The notes under the pieces: generated by a model | What the model was told of the DNA's origin: nothing | Databases searched by the model: none | The model's input: only the letters and a program-made list of their open reading frames with translations | Program-made: the position numbers and the translations under genes | Source of the DNA: a bacterium | Lineage (GTDB): Bacteria > Vulcanimicrobiota > Xenobia > Xenobiales > Xenobiaceae | DNA: 36,570 nt | Assembly: GCA_022839105.1 (NCBI GenBank) | Contig: JALHDH010000067.1 | Span: forward strand, 1-36,570 | Direction of reading: 5' to 3' | Shown: positions 7,543 through 15,249 of the stretch, piece after piece | Numbering within the stretch: the stretch's first letter is position 1 | Layout of the letters: every line of letters starts with the position of its first letter

Positions 7543-10197
7543 GGTGCGCCGATCCACGGTCCTGCGGATCTTGCCGGTGCGCTCGTTGCGAGGCAGCCCG
7601 TCGGGGTCGAGGACCTCGACCTCCAGGGCGCCCAGCCACCCTTCGTCCAGGGCTTCGGGAAGCTCCGGGTTCTCGTCCAGGATGGCCTGACGGATCGCCC
7701 CGCTGCGGTCCGGCCCCCCGGGATGCAGCCTTTCGGTTCGGATGGTCAGGACATCCTTGGCGCCGGCGCGATCCGCCACGATCTGGAAGAGGTGGCTGAC
7801 CCCCTCCACCCGGGAGAGGGCGGCGGCGATGGAGTCCGGGTAGATGCTGACCGTGCCGACCCGCAGGACATCACCCGTGCGACCCTTCAACTCGAAGAGC
7901 GGCGTGGTCCGCCCGCAGGGACACTGCTCGCGAACCCGGCGGCCGAGGTCCCCGGTGCGGTAGCGGATCAGCGGCATCAGGCGGCGTTTCAGGCAGGTGA
8001 CCACGATCTCGCCGACTTCCCCTTCGGGAACAGGCAGGCCCGTCTCGGGATCCACGATCTCCAGGTACTGGTAGTCGTACAGGAGGTGGTGGACCCCACC
8101 CGGCCTGAAGGGGCACTGGTAGCCGACAGGCCCGGCGTCCACCGAGGCGTACCCGGCGCTGAGGACCACTTCGGCTCCCAGGCGCTCTCGAAGGTAGGTC
8201 TTGGCCTCGCGCGAGAGGTGCTCGCCTCCATAGAGGATCTTGGGAATCTTCAGGTCCAGGCCCCGCCTTTCCACCGTCTCGGCGATCTGCACCAGGACGC
8301 TGGGAAGTCCGAGGATCGCCGTGGGACGGAAGAGCTCGACGTAGCGCATGACCTGGTTGAGCTCGGCGTTCCCGGCGATGGGAAGGCTGACGCAGCCCAG
8401 CTTCTCCAGGGCCTCGCTGGCCGCCAGGAAGCTGGTGTACAGGCTTCCTGCCATGAAGAGGTTGCCCACCGTGTCGCCGGAGCCGATCCCGGCGATGCTG
8501 TAGATGGCCGCCATGGTGTCGGTCACCTCTTCCCACTCCTCGTAGGAGTAGAAGGAGAACTTCGGGGCTCCGGTGGAGCCTCCGCTGGCAAAGACATAGG
8601 CGCCTTCCAGGGGACCGGTCAGAAGGTCCCGGCCCGCAGGAGGGGTGTTCTGGCGGACCTCCTCGCCCGTCAGGAGGGGCAACCCCTGGATGTCGGAGGG
8701 CTCCTGGATCGGAATGGCTCCCAGGCGGGCCCGGTAGAAGGGGGAGCCATCCCGGGCATGGCGGATCAGGTCCACCAGGCGCTGGCCGCGGGTCGGAGCC
8801 TTGGAGCCGGGATCCACCTGCTCGGCGACATCGAAGCGTTCGGAGACCGATTCGATGCTGACCCAGCGCAGCAACCGCCCCAACTGGAACGAGCCGTCAT
8901 GGGGAGAACCGGCCTTGGACGAGTGCATCCGGCCGATCTCGGTGATCCGGGTCGCGCCCAGGCCAACCAGGTCGGTCGAGAGATCGCGAAGCGCCGGACC
9001 CGAGGCCCCCAACCCGACCGACTGCAGGACCTCCCGATAGGGGGCCAGGGCTCCCAGGACCTCTCCCCATCGGGAATAGGGATGGACCACCAGGGTCCGG
9101 TTCAAGGGCGAACCCAGGCGATCCGTGGCCCGACGCCACAGGACCGTCCAGCGGGTTCCCCCCGGAGAGTTCCAGGCCCGGGATTCCCCGGTCAGTTCCC
9201 CGAAGCGCGCCAGCTCCCGTTCCCGCAGGATCTCGATCTGCTCATCCCGACTCAGTCGCGCGGGAGGCAGGCTCTCCGCGGCCTCGTCCAGGGCTTCCCG
9301 GACGGCTCCCAGGAAGTCCTCGCCCCGGGCTCCCGAGTCTTCCAGGAAGAGCATCTGGGGGTTTCCGCAACCCCGCTGCTCCCACATCACGACATCGCGG
9401 GCCAGGGCCCTGGCCGATTCGGCCAGGTCGGCCTTCTCCAGCCATTCCCGGGTGATCACCGCCAGGGACATGCGAGGCCCATAGGCGACCAGGCGATTTC
9501 CCGCAGGCAGATCCCGGCCCCAGGCCTGGAGGGCCTGCTCTCCACCCCAGACCACCGTCCCCTGGCAGCGGGCCTTGAAGCGCGCCTCGAGATCGCTCTC
9601 GCCTCCGCGGAAGGTCAGGATGGCAAAGGAACTCGAGATCCGGCCCTCCCGGTCCTGGTCTGCGAGGGTCCGCGCGAAGAGCAGGGGGAAGATCGGGTCG
9701 GCGCTGGAGACCTTCAGGAGATTGGTGTTCTTGGTCAGCAATCCGCGCAACAGCGAATCGACGGCTCCCAGGAAGACGTTCCCCGGCGAGACGTGCAGCA
9801 CGATCCCCAGGGGCATGCCGCGCACATAGCCGTTGAAGCCCGGCCTCCAGGTCCAGCGGTCCAGGGCCTCCGGCACTCCCAGTTCGTAGCGCAGCATCTC
9901 CAGCAGGTTCGGCCTGGAGAGCAGCCGGCCCAGTTCGTCCAGGCCTCGTTCCACCATCTGCGGCGAGAAGCCGACCACCTCGGGCAGATGCCGGATGGCC
10001 AGTTGGCGGGGGCCGAATTCCGGGTTGCTCCAGAGGCGTCCGACCCGATCCAGCAGATCCAGGACATGCCGGACCTCGATGGTGCGAAAGGTCTCGCGCA
10101 CGGCCTCGGCCCGGTCCAGGACCTCCTCCACGAAGGCCAGGTCGGGGGGGGCCGTGAAGCTCTTCAATTCGCCGAAGAGGTAGTGCTCCCAGGCCAT
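7540..10197 (-). CDS. LuxC-type acyl reductase fused to PaaK-type ligase
   Basis: An 885-residue two-enzyme fusion. Residues about 1-430 match the LuxC acyl-CoA reductase family. HVSPGN at 135-140 corresponds to the family's conserved HxPxGN-like cofactor region, and Cys277 in MWEQRGCGNPQ corresponds to the acyl-accepting cysteine that forms the thioester before NADPH reduction to aldehyde. Residues about 460-885 form an ANL adenylating domain of the phenylacetate-CoA ligase (PaaK) type. Its P-loop is FASGGSTGAPK at 536-546, followed by IRYRTGDLG at 744-752, a CPCG pair near 759-762, and Lys876 in NERTGKIRR as the late catalytic lysine. Inference: one chain activates a carboxylate and reduces it to an aldehyde. 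It is the last gene of the operon. The upstream gene's TAG stop abuts this ATG exactly (TAGATG), so translation is probably coupled. Confidence 0.85.
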   Translation of the reverse strand: MAWEHYLFGELKSFTAPPDLAFVEEVLDRAEAVRETFRTIEVRHVLDLLDRVGRLWSNPEFGPRQLAIRHLPEVVGFSPQMVERGLDELGRLLSRPNLLEMLRYELGVPEALDRWTWRPGFNGYVRGMPLGIVLHVSPGNVFLGAVDSLLRGLLTKNTNLLKVSSADPIFPLLFARTLADQDREGRISSSFAILTFRGGESDLEARFKARCQGTVVWGGEQALQAWGRDLPAGNRLVAYGPRMSLAVITREWLEKADLAESARALARDVVMWEQRGCGNPQMLFLEDSGARGEDFLGAVREALDEAAESLPPARLSRDEQIEILRERELARFGELTGESRAWNSPGGTRWTVLWRRATDRLGSPLNRTLVVHPYSRWGEVLGALAPYREVLQSVGLGASGPALRDLSTDLVGLGATRITEIGRMHSSKAGSPHDGSFQLGRLLRWVSIESVSERFDVAEQVDPGSKAPTRGQRLVDLIRHARDGSPFYRARLGAIPIQEPSDIQGLPLLTGEEVRQNTPPAGRDLLTGPLEGAYVFASGGSTGAPKFSFYSYEEWEEVTDTMAAIYSIAGIGSGDTVGNLFMAGSLYTSFLAASEALEKLGCVSLPIAGNAELNQVMRYVELFRPTAILGLPSVLVQIAETVERRGLDLKIPKILYGGEHLSREAKTYLRERLGAEVVLSAGYASVDAGPVGYQCPFRPGGVHHLLYDYQYLEIVDPETGLPVPEGEVGEIVVTCLKRRLMPLIRYRTGDLGRRVREQCPCGRTTPLFELKGRTGDVLRVGTVSIYPDSIAAALSRVEGVSHLFQIVADRAGAKDVLTIRTERLHPGGPDRSGAIRQAILDENPELPEALDEGWLGALEVEVLDPDGLPRNERTGKIRRTVDRRT

Positions 10198-10833
10198 CTA
10201 GGACTTCTCCTTGCCGGTGGCCAGCCGCCCTCCGGGATTGAAACGCCAGACATCGTCGTGGCGGCTTTCGGCCAGCCCGAATCCGGAGAGCCGCCCGGCC
10301 ACGGCCGTGAAGGCCCCCGCAAAGGCGCAAAGCAGGCTGAGGGCTCCGTAGGCGATGGATTTCTCTTGAGCCTGCGTCAGCAGCGAGAAGAGCGGCTCGA
10401 AGCTGGCCGGGGCCAGCATCGGCACCAGGACGCCACAGCCGGCGCCCAGCAGGCCCCCCAGCCCGAAGGCCGTCAAGAGCGGGCTTTCGGCCAACGAGGT
10501 GAAGACCAGCCAGGCCATGACGGCGCCCGCGGCGAGATAGGAGACGAACTCCATGGGCCCGAGCTGCAGCCAGACCAGGCGCCCGACCACCAGGTAGGAG
10601 GCCAGGAGGATCATCAGGGCCGTTCCACCTGCTCGGGAAGGTCGCTCCCGGCGAGGAGTCCCGGCCCGCAGGATCAGGGTGGCCAGGACTCCGATCAGGG
10701 CCGCCGTGCTGGCGGCCAGAAGCGAGACGGCGGATGGGATGATCTCGATCCCCTGGCCCATGACTGCGCCCACGGTGGCGCCTGCCAGAAGACCCGCCAG
10801 CAGGCGCCAGCCGCCTCCAAACCTGGTGTACAT
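10198..10833 (-). CDS. Polytopic membrane protein in LuxC/LuxE operon
   Basis: A 211-residue protein of no family I recognise. It has about six hydrophobic segments, at roughly 10-28, 33-56, 70-90, 96-113, 118-140 and 160-180, and a charged C-terminal tail ending KEKS. The ATG at 10831-10833 lies 2 bp after the LuxE-like gene's stop. Its own stop directly abuts the start of the LuxC fusion. Sitting between the two acyl-activating genes, it could anchor the enzymes at the membrane or move the lipid product; this is inference from position only. The open frame extends upstream to 11130, but that part is antisense-like Pro/Arg-rich sequence inside the LuxE gene and is not counted. Confidence 0.7.
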   Translation of the reverse strand: MYTRFGGGWRLLAGLLAGATVGAVMGQGIEIIPSAVSLLAASTAALIGVLATLILRAGTPRRERPSRAGGTALMILLASYLVVGRLVWLQLGPMEFVSYLAAGAVMAWLVFTSLAESPLLTAFGLGGLLGAGCGVLVPMLAPASFEPLFSLLTQAQEKSIAYGALSLLCAFAGAFTAVAGRLSGFGLAESRHDDVWRFNPGGRLATGKEKS

Positions 10834-10835
10834 GT

Positions 10836-12047
10836 TCAATGGGCTCCTTCGGGGGAGAGGATGTCGAGGGCTGCCAGGGCGCAGCCCTTGTGGCGGGTCA
10901 CCCCGCCTCGGCCTTCCAGGACGATCACCGGCGCGCGTCGACCGCAGGGACACCCGGTCTGGAGGTGGCCCAGGTCGGTGGTCAGCAGGGAAAGGGCGGG
11001 GAAGGAAGACAGGTAGGGGGTCAGCATGTGGAAGATCCCCGTCTGGTTCGGGGGGAGGATCTCCAGGGTTCCGGGATCCCGGACCAGGACCCGGGAATGG
11101 ATCGGGACGTGCATCCGGCCCGCCTCGCACTCGGTATAGGGGACCCCGTGTTCGACCATCCCGTACAGGTCGCGGATGTGGTCTGAGGGGATTCCCAGGA
11201 TTCGCGCCACCTCCGAGCGGAAGAGCGGCTTGGGGATCTCGCGATCCCCCAGGGTCTTCCAGCCTCCGCCGGTCAGGACGTAGCTGCGAACGGGGAAGCG
11301 CAGCGTTCGTCCTCGCGTTCGGACGTAGTCCTGGAGGACCTCCCAGGCGTGAGCCGGGAAACCCAGCATCCGGAAGGCGCTCCCTTCGCGTTCGAAGCGC
11401 TCCAGGGCCTCGAAGCAGGCCTCCCGATCCAGATGCCAGCCTCCCTGGCCATCCGGTCGGATCGCGTAGTGGACCTGGCCGACCCGGGTCAGGCGGGTCA
11501 GCAACTCGTCGGAAAAGGCGGTGCCCAGGTCCTTGGCCACGGTCGGATCATAGGTGAAGCACAGGTAGTTGGTGACCTCGCGGGAGGTCATCTTGAGATC
11601 CCGGTAGATGTTGTGGACGATCCGCCGGATCCGGCGCAGGGATCGGGCATCCAGGTGGATGGCGCTGCGCTCCCCGCCGGTCCCGCTCGAGGTCAGGGTC
11701 AGGCGGATCTTCTCCGGGCTCCCGGTCAAGAGGGTGTTCCTCTTGAAGACCGTCACGAAGAGGTGGGGGATTCGGGGAAGGTCTTCGACGCGGCGGATGT
11801 CGCCCGGAAGGATCCCCACCTGGAGGCACCGGGCCCGGTACAGGGGGCACCCCAGGAAGTGGTGGGCGAAGTTCTCGTTCATCGCCTCGAGGAAGAAGCC
11901 GTCCTGGCGGGGCCCGGCGGCATAGGCCGCACGCTGGGCGATCAGGCGGTCGGTGGCCCCCCGGTTTCGGGCCAGGACCCGCCGGGCCCGCCGCAGGATT
12001 CGGAGTTCCTCCCGCTCGACCGGGATCGCCGGAACCGGTTCAGGCAT
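10836..12047 (-). CDS. LuxE-like acyl-protein synthetase
   Basis: A 403-residue member of the LuxE acyl-protein synthetase family. These enzymes adenylate a fatty acid with ATP and carry it on a cysteine before passing it to LuxC. LTSSGTGGERS, about 118-128, is the adenylation loop. Cys389 in HKGCALAALDIL, 14 residues from the end, is placed like the acyl-carrying C-terminal cysteine of bioluminescent LuxE. CPCGRRAP further upstream is a second conserved-looking Cys pair. The ATG at 12045-12047 overlaps the end of the GNAT gene by 8 bp. No luciferase (LuxA/LuxB) or LuxD gene is in the window, so light production is unlikely here. Confidence 0.85.
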   Translation of the reverse strand: MPEPVPAIPVEREELRILRRARRVLARNRGATDRLIAQRAAYAAGPRQDGFFLEAMNENFAHHFLGCPLYRARCLQVGILPGDIRRVEDLPRIPHLFVTVFKRNTLLTGSPEKIRLTLTSSGTGGERSAIHLDARSLRRIRRIVHNIYRDLKMTSREVTNYLCFTYDPTVAKDLGTAFSDELLTRLTRVGQVHYAIRPDGQGGWHLDREACFEALERFEREGSAFRMLGFPAHAWEVLQDYVRTRGRTLRFPVRSYVLTGGGWKTLGDREIPKPLFRSEVARILGIPSDHIRDLYGMVEHGVPYTECEAGRMHVPIHSRVLVRDPGTLEILPPNQTGIFHMLTPYLSSFPALSLLTTDLGHLQTGCPCGRRAPVIVLEGRGGVTRHKGCALAALDILSPEGAH

Positions 12048-13236
12048 CCACGAGTTCCTCCCAGAGTCTTCCGGTATACAGCTTGAAGTATTCCAGGATG
12101 AAGGGCTTGGATTCCTCGGTCAGCTTGAGCCCCTTGAAGTGGAGCGGCACGAAGGTGCGAGAGGCGACCAGGTAGTCCTCGCGACAGCCATCCTCGCAGA
12201 GACGGGCGGCCGGAAACCAGGCGCTGGGGATGAAGTAGGCCTGCCAGAGCTGGGCCTGGACCACAGGGTCGTAGGCCGAGGCCAGGATCTCGAGATACTT
12301 GACGTCCAGGGCCTCGCAGGCGCTCCCCAGGGATTCCAGCACGTCCACCATGTCCCGGCCGCCGGTCGTCATCCCCAGCAGGCTGGCGTGGCCGTCCACC
12401 GGCTGGTGATACAGGAAGGCCTTGACCGAGCGGTCCTGGCTGGCCAGCATCAGGTTGGGTTCGTGAAGGGGATAGAAGCCGAACTCCAGCTTCCCCTCAT
12501 GGCGCAGCCTTTCGCGTTCAGCCTCGATCCCGCCGGGGAACTCTTCGGGAGGGACCTGGTCCAGGGCGACCAGCTCGCCGGGCCGCGCCGAGAGTCGGAC
12601 TTGCGCGATCTCCGGAGGGGCCAGGTCCAACCGGCTGGCGACGATCTGATACAAGGTCTCGACCTGGTGGAAGAGGCGGGGGGGGCGCCGACGGCGCGCG
12701 TAGGCGTGCGGGCCGGCGCAGAGCTTGAATCCGTGGGTCTCGTAATCCCGGACCCGGCGCACGTTGGGAAAGATTCCGGTGTCGACGTAGCCGAGGCCGC
12801 GCAGGTCGGAATGGAAGGTCAGCGAGACGAAGGTCCGTACGACGGCGTACAGCAGATCGCATGGCCCTCCCTCCACCAGCAGGCGTCGGTGGCCCTCCTG
12901 GATCATGTGGGTCATGATCTTCTGCCCTCGGAACTCGGGTTCGATCACCCCTCCGAAGGCCTTCCCCAGCCTGTGGTAGGGATCCACGGCGAAGATCACG
13001 CTGCCCACCACCCGGTCCTGGACCTCGGTGACCAGCCAGAGGTAGTTGGTCGGATCCGCCAGGGCTCGAGCGGTGTGTTCCGGGTTGGCGACCTCCGGGA
13101 CGGCGTAGCGGTCTCCATAGGTGCGGTGATAGAGCCCCCGGATGGCCTGGAGATCGGCCGTTCCCGCTGCGCGCAGACGAGCCGTGATCCCTCCGGGCAG
13201 CGTCCAGTCCTCGTCGGGGATCCTGGGAATCTGCAT
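12040..13236 (-). CDS. GNAT-like protein, first gene of LuxC/LuxE operon
   Basis: A 398-residue protein. The N-terminal part, about 18-190, looks like a GNAT acyltransferase: LRAAGTADLQAIRGLYHRTY opens it, a central strand contains VGSVIFAVDP, and IEPEFRGQKIMTHMIQ (98-113) resembles the acyl-CoA pyrophosphate loop (R/Q-x-x-G-x-G/A) in degenerate form. The C-terminal half (about 200-398) is of no recognised family. It contains a LASQDRSVKAFLYHQ segment and could be a second, diverged GNAT-like fold. The ATG at 13234-13236 follows a GGGAGAGGG ribosome site. As first gene of the operon it may transfer an acyl group to, or from, the product of the LuxE/LuxC steps; the acceptor is unknown. Confidence 0.7.
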   Translation of the reverse strand: MQIPRIPDEDWTLPGGITARLRAAGTADLQAIRGLYHRTYGDRYAVPEVANPEHTARALADPTNYLWLVTEVQDRVVGSVIFAVDPYHRLGKAFGGVIEPEFRGQKIMTHMIQEGHRRLLVEGGPCDLLYAVVRTFVSLTFHSDLRGLGYVDTGIFPNVRRVRDYETHGFKLCAGPHAYARRRRPPRLFHQVETLYQIVASRLDLAPPEIAQVRLSARPGELVALDQVPPEEFPGGIEAERERLRHEGKLEFGFYPLHEPNLMLASQDRSVKAFLYHQPVDGHASLLGMTTGGRDMVDVLESLGSACEALDVKYLEILASAYDPVVQAQLWQAYFIPSAWFPAARLCEDGCREDYLVASRTFVPLHFKGLKLTEESKPFILEYFKLYTGRLWEELVDA

Positions 13237-13259
13237 CGAGCCCTCTCCCTTGTGGCAAA

Positions 13260-13284
13260 GCCTCGGGACGGCGGGCCCCGAGGC
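13260..13284 (-). promoter_or_regulatory. Hairpin in the GNAT-LuxE-LuxC operon leader
   Basis: GCCTCGGG at 13260-13267 and CCCGAGGC at 13277-13284 form a perfect 8-bp stem with a 9-base loop, 24 bp upstream of the first operon gene. It could be an operator or a leader RNA stem. No known family motif is recognised. Confidence 0.3.
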
Positions 13285-13413
13285 AACATCTCGCCACCCG
13301 GACTTCGCGGCCTGCCCCCTTTGGACCTTTTGCGTGAAAGTTTCGTGATGTCAGGTGGCTTGGAGGACATGTTCGATGTGGGGCGAAGCGGTGCCGCAAG
13401 GAGGTCGAATCAC

Positions 13414-14076
13414 ATGTGGAGCCGATACGCCCAAGGAGCCCTGCTTGTGCTCGCGTTCATGCTCGGGACCTTCCTGGCCTGGCGTCCTCCGGCGGGGCCG
13501 GTCGAAGCCTCCCCGGCGGATGTCCGGGGGTCGGACAATGTCCTGGTCACGGGCTACCGCAACCGCGCGGGAACCTTCCTGCTCTGGTCCAGCGGCCGGA
13601 TCACGCGTCCGGACGGGAGCGTGGCCAACGCGGCCGGGCGCTACCAGCCCGCGGTGGGCTTCTCCAGGCCCGCCCTGGTCTCTGGGCAGGTGGCGGGTTC
13701 GGGCAACCTGGCCTGTGGGGTGGTCCCCGAGTCGGAGGGCACCTTCATCGTCTTTTCGGATGGCTCGGCCATGCGTCCGGAAGACCCCCAGGCCGGGGCC
13801 CCCTGGGATCAGACCCGGGTCGTGTGGGGGGTGGTCGAACCCGGTCCCCTCTACGGACAGGGCTCGGGAGACTGGTCGGTCGGTCTCAATCCCGATCGGA
13901 CCTTCCGCGTCTCCTTCGACCCTCCGTTCAGCCGGAAGCCTGCGGTGGTGACCGGAGGGCGCAGCGGCGCCTACCAGTTGAGCAACCTGACCCGTTCGGG
14001 TTTCGACCTCTTCGATCAGGAAGGGCACGCACCCGACGTCCTGAAACCCTTCACCTTCGTGGCCACGGGCGGGTAG
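13414..14076 (+). CDS. Exported protein with lectin/tail-fibre-like C-terminus
   Basis: A 220-residue protein with one N-terminal hydrophobic segment (about 8-23), a signal peptide or membrane anchor, followed by an extracytoplasmic domain. Two similar segments, GTFLLWSSGRITRPDG at 53-68 and GTFIVFSDGSAMRPED at 109-124, show an internal duplication. The C-terminal 60 residues, with a FDPPFSRKPAVVTGG strand pair then NLTRSGFDLFD, resemble the beta-rich ends of phage tail fibres and H-type lectin domains. This is a pattern resemblance, not a firm assignment. A perfect AAGGAGGT ribosome site lies upstream of the ATG at 13414, so this start is preferred over an in-frame ATG near 13369. It is divergent from the LuxC/LuxE operon across 177 bp. 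Confidence 0.75.
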   Translation: MWSRYAQGALLVLAFMLGTFLAWRPPAGPVEASPADVRGSDNVLVTGYRNRAGTFLLWSSGRITRPDGSVANAAGRYQPAVGFSRPALVSGQVAGSGNLACGVVPESEGTFIVFSDGSAMRPEDPQAGAPWDQTRVVWGVVEPGPLYGQGSGDWSVGLNPDRTFRVSFDPPFSRKPAVVTGGRSGAYQLSNLTRSGFDLFDQEGHAPDVLKPFTFVATGG

Positions 14077-14132
14077 GCGCTCCCCTGAATCCGCCGCCTG
14101 GCGTGAGAACCGAGGGATCCGCAGGAGCGACC

Positions 14133-14172
14133 GGCCTCCTCCAGGAAGGCAGCCTCAGTCAGTCTGGAGGCC
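14133..14172 (+). promoter_or_regulatory. Hairpin covering the ureohydrolase ribosome site
   Basis: GGCCTCC at 14133-14139 is the exact complement of GGAGGCC at 14166-14172. The right arm contains the GGAGG ribosome-binding site (14166-14170) of the following gene. Folding would hide that site, so translation could be conditional. The stem is short and its stability has not been computed. Confidence 0.3.
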
Positions 14173-14178
14173 TTGCCC

Positions 14179-15246
14179 GTGATCTCCCCTTCGATGCTGG
14201 TTCCCTTTCAGGATTCCGATCTCGGCGACCTGGTCCGCTCTCGTCCCGGAGAGGTCCGGGTCGGGCAGGTCCTGGGCCTGCTGGGGACCGGGGGGGGGCG
14301 GGATCCCTGGCAGCAGGCGCAGCGCTCCGGAGCGCGCTTTGCCCTCCTGGGAATCCCGGAGGATCTGGGGCCCCGCGCGAACCTGGGGCGACCCGGGGCG
14401 GACGGGGCCTGGGAGGCCTTCCTCGAGATCTTCCTCAATCAGCAGGCCAACCACTTCCTGCCCGCCCAGGAGGTCCTGCTGGCAGGCCGGGTCCAGACCG
14501 GGGATCTGCAGGAGGCCGCCCGCGGCCTGGGGTCCCGGCCGGCAGAACTCGAGCGCCTGCGGGAATTGTGTGCCGAGCTCGATGCCCGGGTGGCCCCGGT
14601 CGTCGAGGAGATCGTGGCTTCAGGCCTGATCCCGGTGGTGATCGGAGGGGGACACAACAACGCCTTCCCCATCATGCAGGGGGTCATGCGGGGTCTTCGC
14701 CAACGGGGAGAGGCCCCGGAATCCGGCCTGGCCGTGGTGAACTGTGATCCCCACGCCGATTTCCGGGCTCTGGAGGGAAGGCATAGCGGGAACGGCTTCA
14801 GCTACGCCCGGGAAGCCGGGCTCCTGGCATCCTACTTCGTCCTGGGACTGCACGAGGGGTTCAACTCCCAGGAGATGCTGGACCGCATGCTCGCCTGGGG
14901 GGGGCGCCACGTGACCTACGAGAGCGTCTTCGTGCGCCAGGAGCTGGATTTCGTTCAGGCCCTGGACCGAGCCGCCTCCCACGCCCTGGCAGGCGGCGCT
15001 CCGGTCGGCCTGGAGCTGGATCTCGACGCGCTGGCCGGGATGCCGTCCAGCGCCCAGGCTCCCAATGGCCTGACCTGCGAGGAGGCGGCCCGCTACCTGG
15101 ATCACCTGGCCCGCCGGGTCCCGGTGGCCTGGGTGCACCTGGCCGAGGGAGCGCCCGACCTGCTCCCGGAGGGAGGCTCCCGCCAGGTCGGCAAGGCCCT
15201 GGCCTTCCTGGTCTCGACCTTCCTCAAGGCCAGTTGGGGGCGCTGA
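14179..15246 (+). CDS. Formimidoylglutamase-like ureohydrolase
   Basis: A protein of about 355 residues in the arginase/agmatinase/formimidoylglutamase superfamily, which hydrolyses guanidino or formimidoyl groups at a two-Mn site. All six metal ligands are visible: His159 in GGGHNNA, Asp190, His192 and Asp194 in NCDPHADF, and Asp281 and Asp283 in ELDLDAL. GGGHNN in place of GGDHS, followed by EGRHSGNGFSY, is characteristic of the formimidoylglutamase-like branch rather than arginase. A histidine-utilisation role is possible, but no other hut gene is in the window. The GTG at 14179 is chosen because GGAGG ends 8 bases before it; the TTG at 14173 is too close. It ends 3 bp from the convergent EcsC gene. 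Confidence 0.82.
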   Translation: MISPSMLVPFQDSDLGDLVRSRPGEVRVGQVLGLLGTGGGRDPWQQAQRSGARFALLGIPEDLGPRANLGRPGADGAWEAFLEIFLNQQANHFLPAQEVLLAGRVQTGDLQEAARGLGSRPAELERLRELCAELDARVAPVVEEIVASGLIPVVIGGGHNNAFPIMQGVMRGLRQRGEAPESGLAVVNCDPHADFRALEGRHSGNGFSYAREAGLLASYFVLGLHEGFNSQEMLDRMLAWGGRHVTYESVFVRQELDFVQALDRAASHALAGGAPVGLELDLDALAGMPSSAQAPNGLTCEEAARYLDHLARRVPVAWVHLAEGAPDLLPEGGSRQVGKALAFLVSTFLKASWGR

Positions 15247-15249
15247 GGC

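Noticed and set aside
7414..11016. 1200-residue open frame on the plus strand
   Set aside because: It is antisense to the LuxC fusion and two neighbours, is Pro/Gly/Gln-rich without domains, and comes from GC-rich codon bias on the other strand.
7540..13236. Bioluminescence operon
   Set aside because: LuxC- and LuxE-type proteins are present but no luciferase subunits or LuxD, and the LuxC is fused to an extra ligase, so light emission is not supported.
11953..13413. Upstream extension of the exported lectin-like protein
   Set aside because: It is antisense to the GNAT and LuxE genes, and the perfect ribosome site lies just before 13414.
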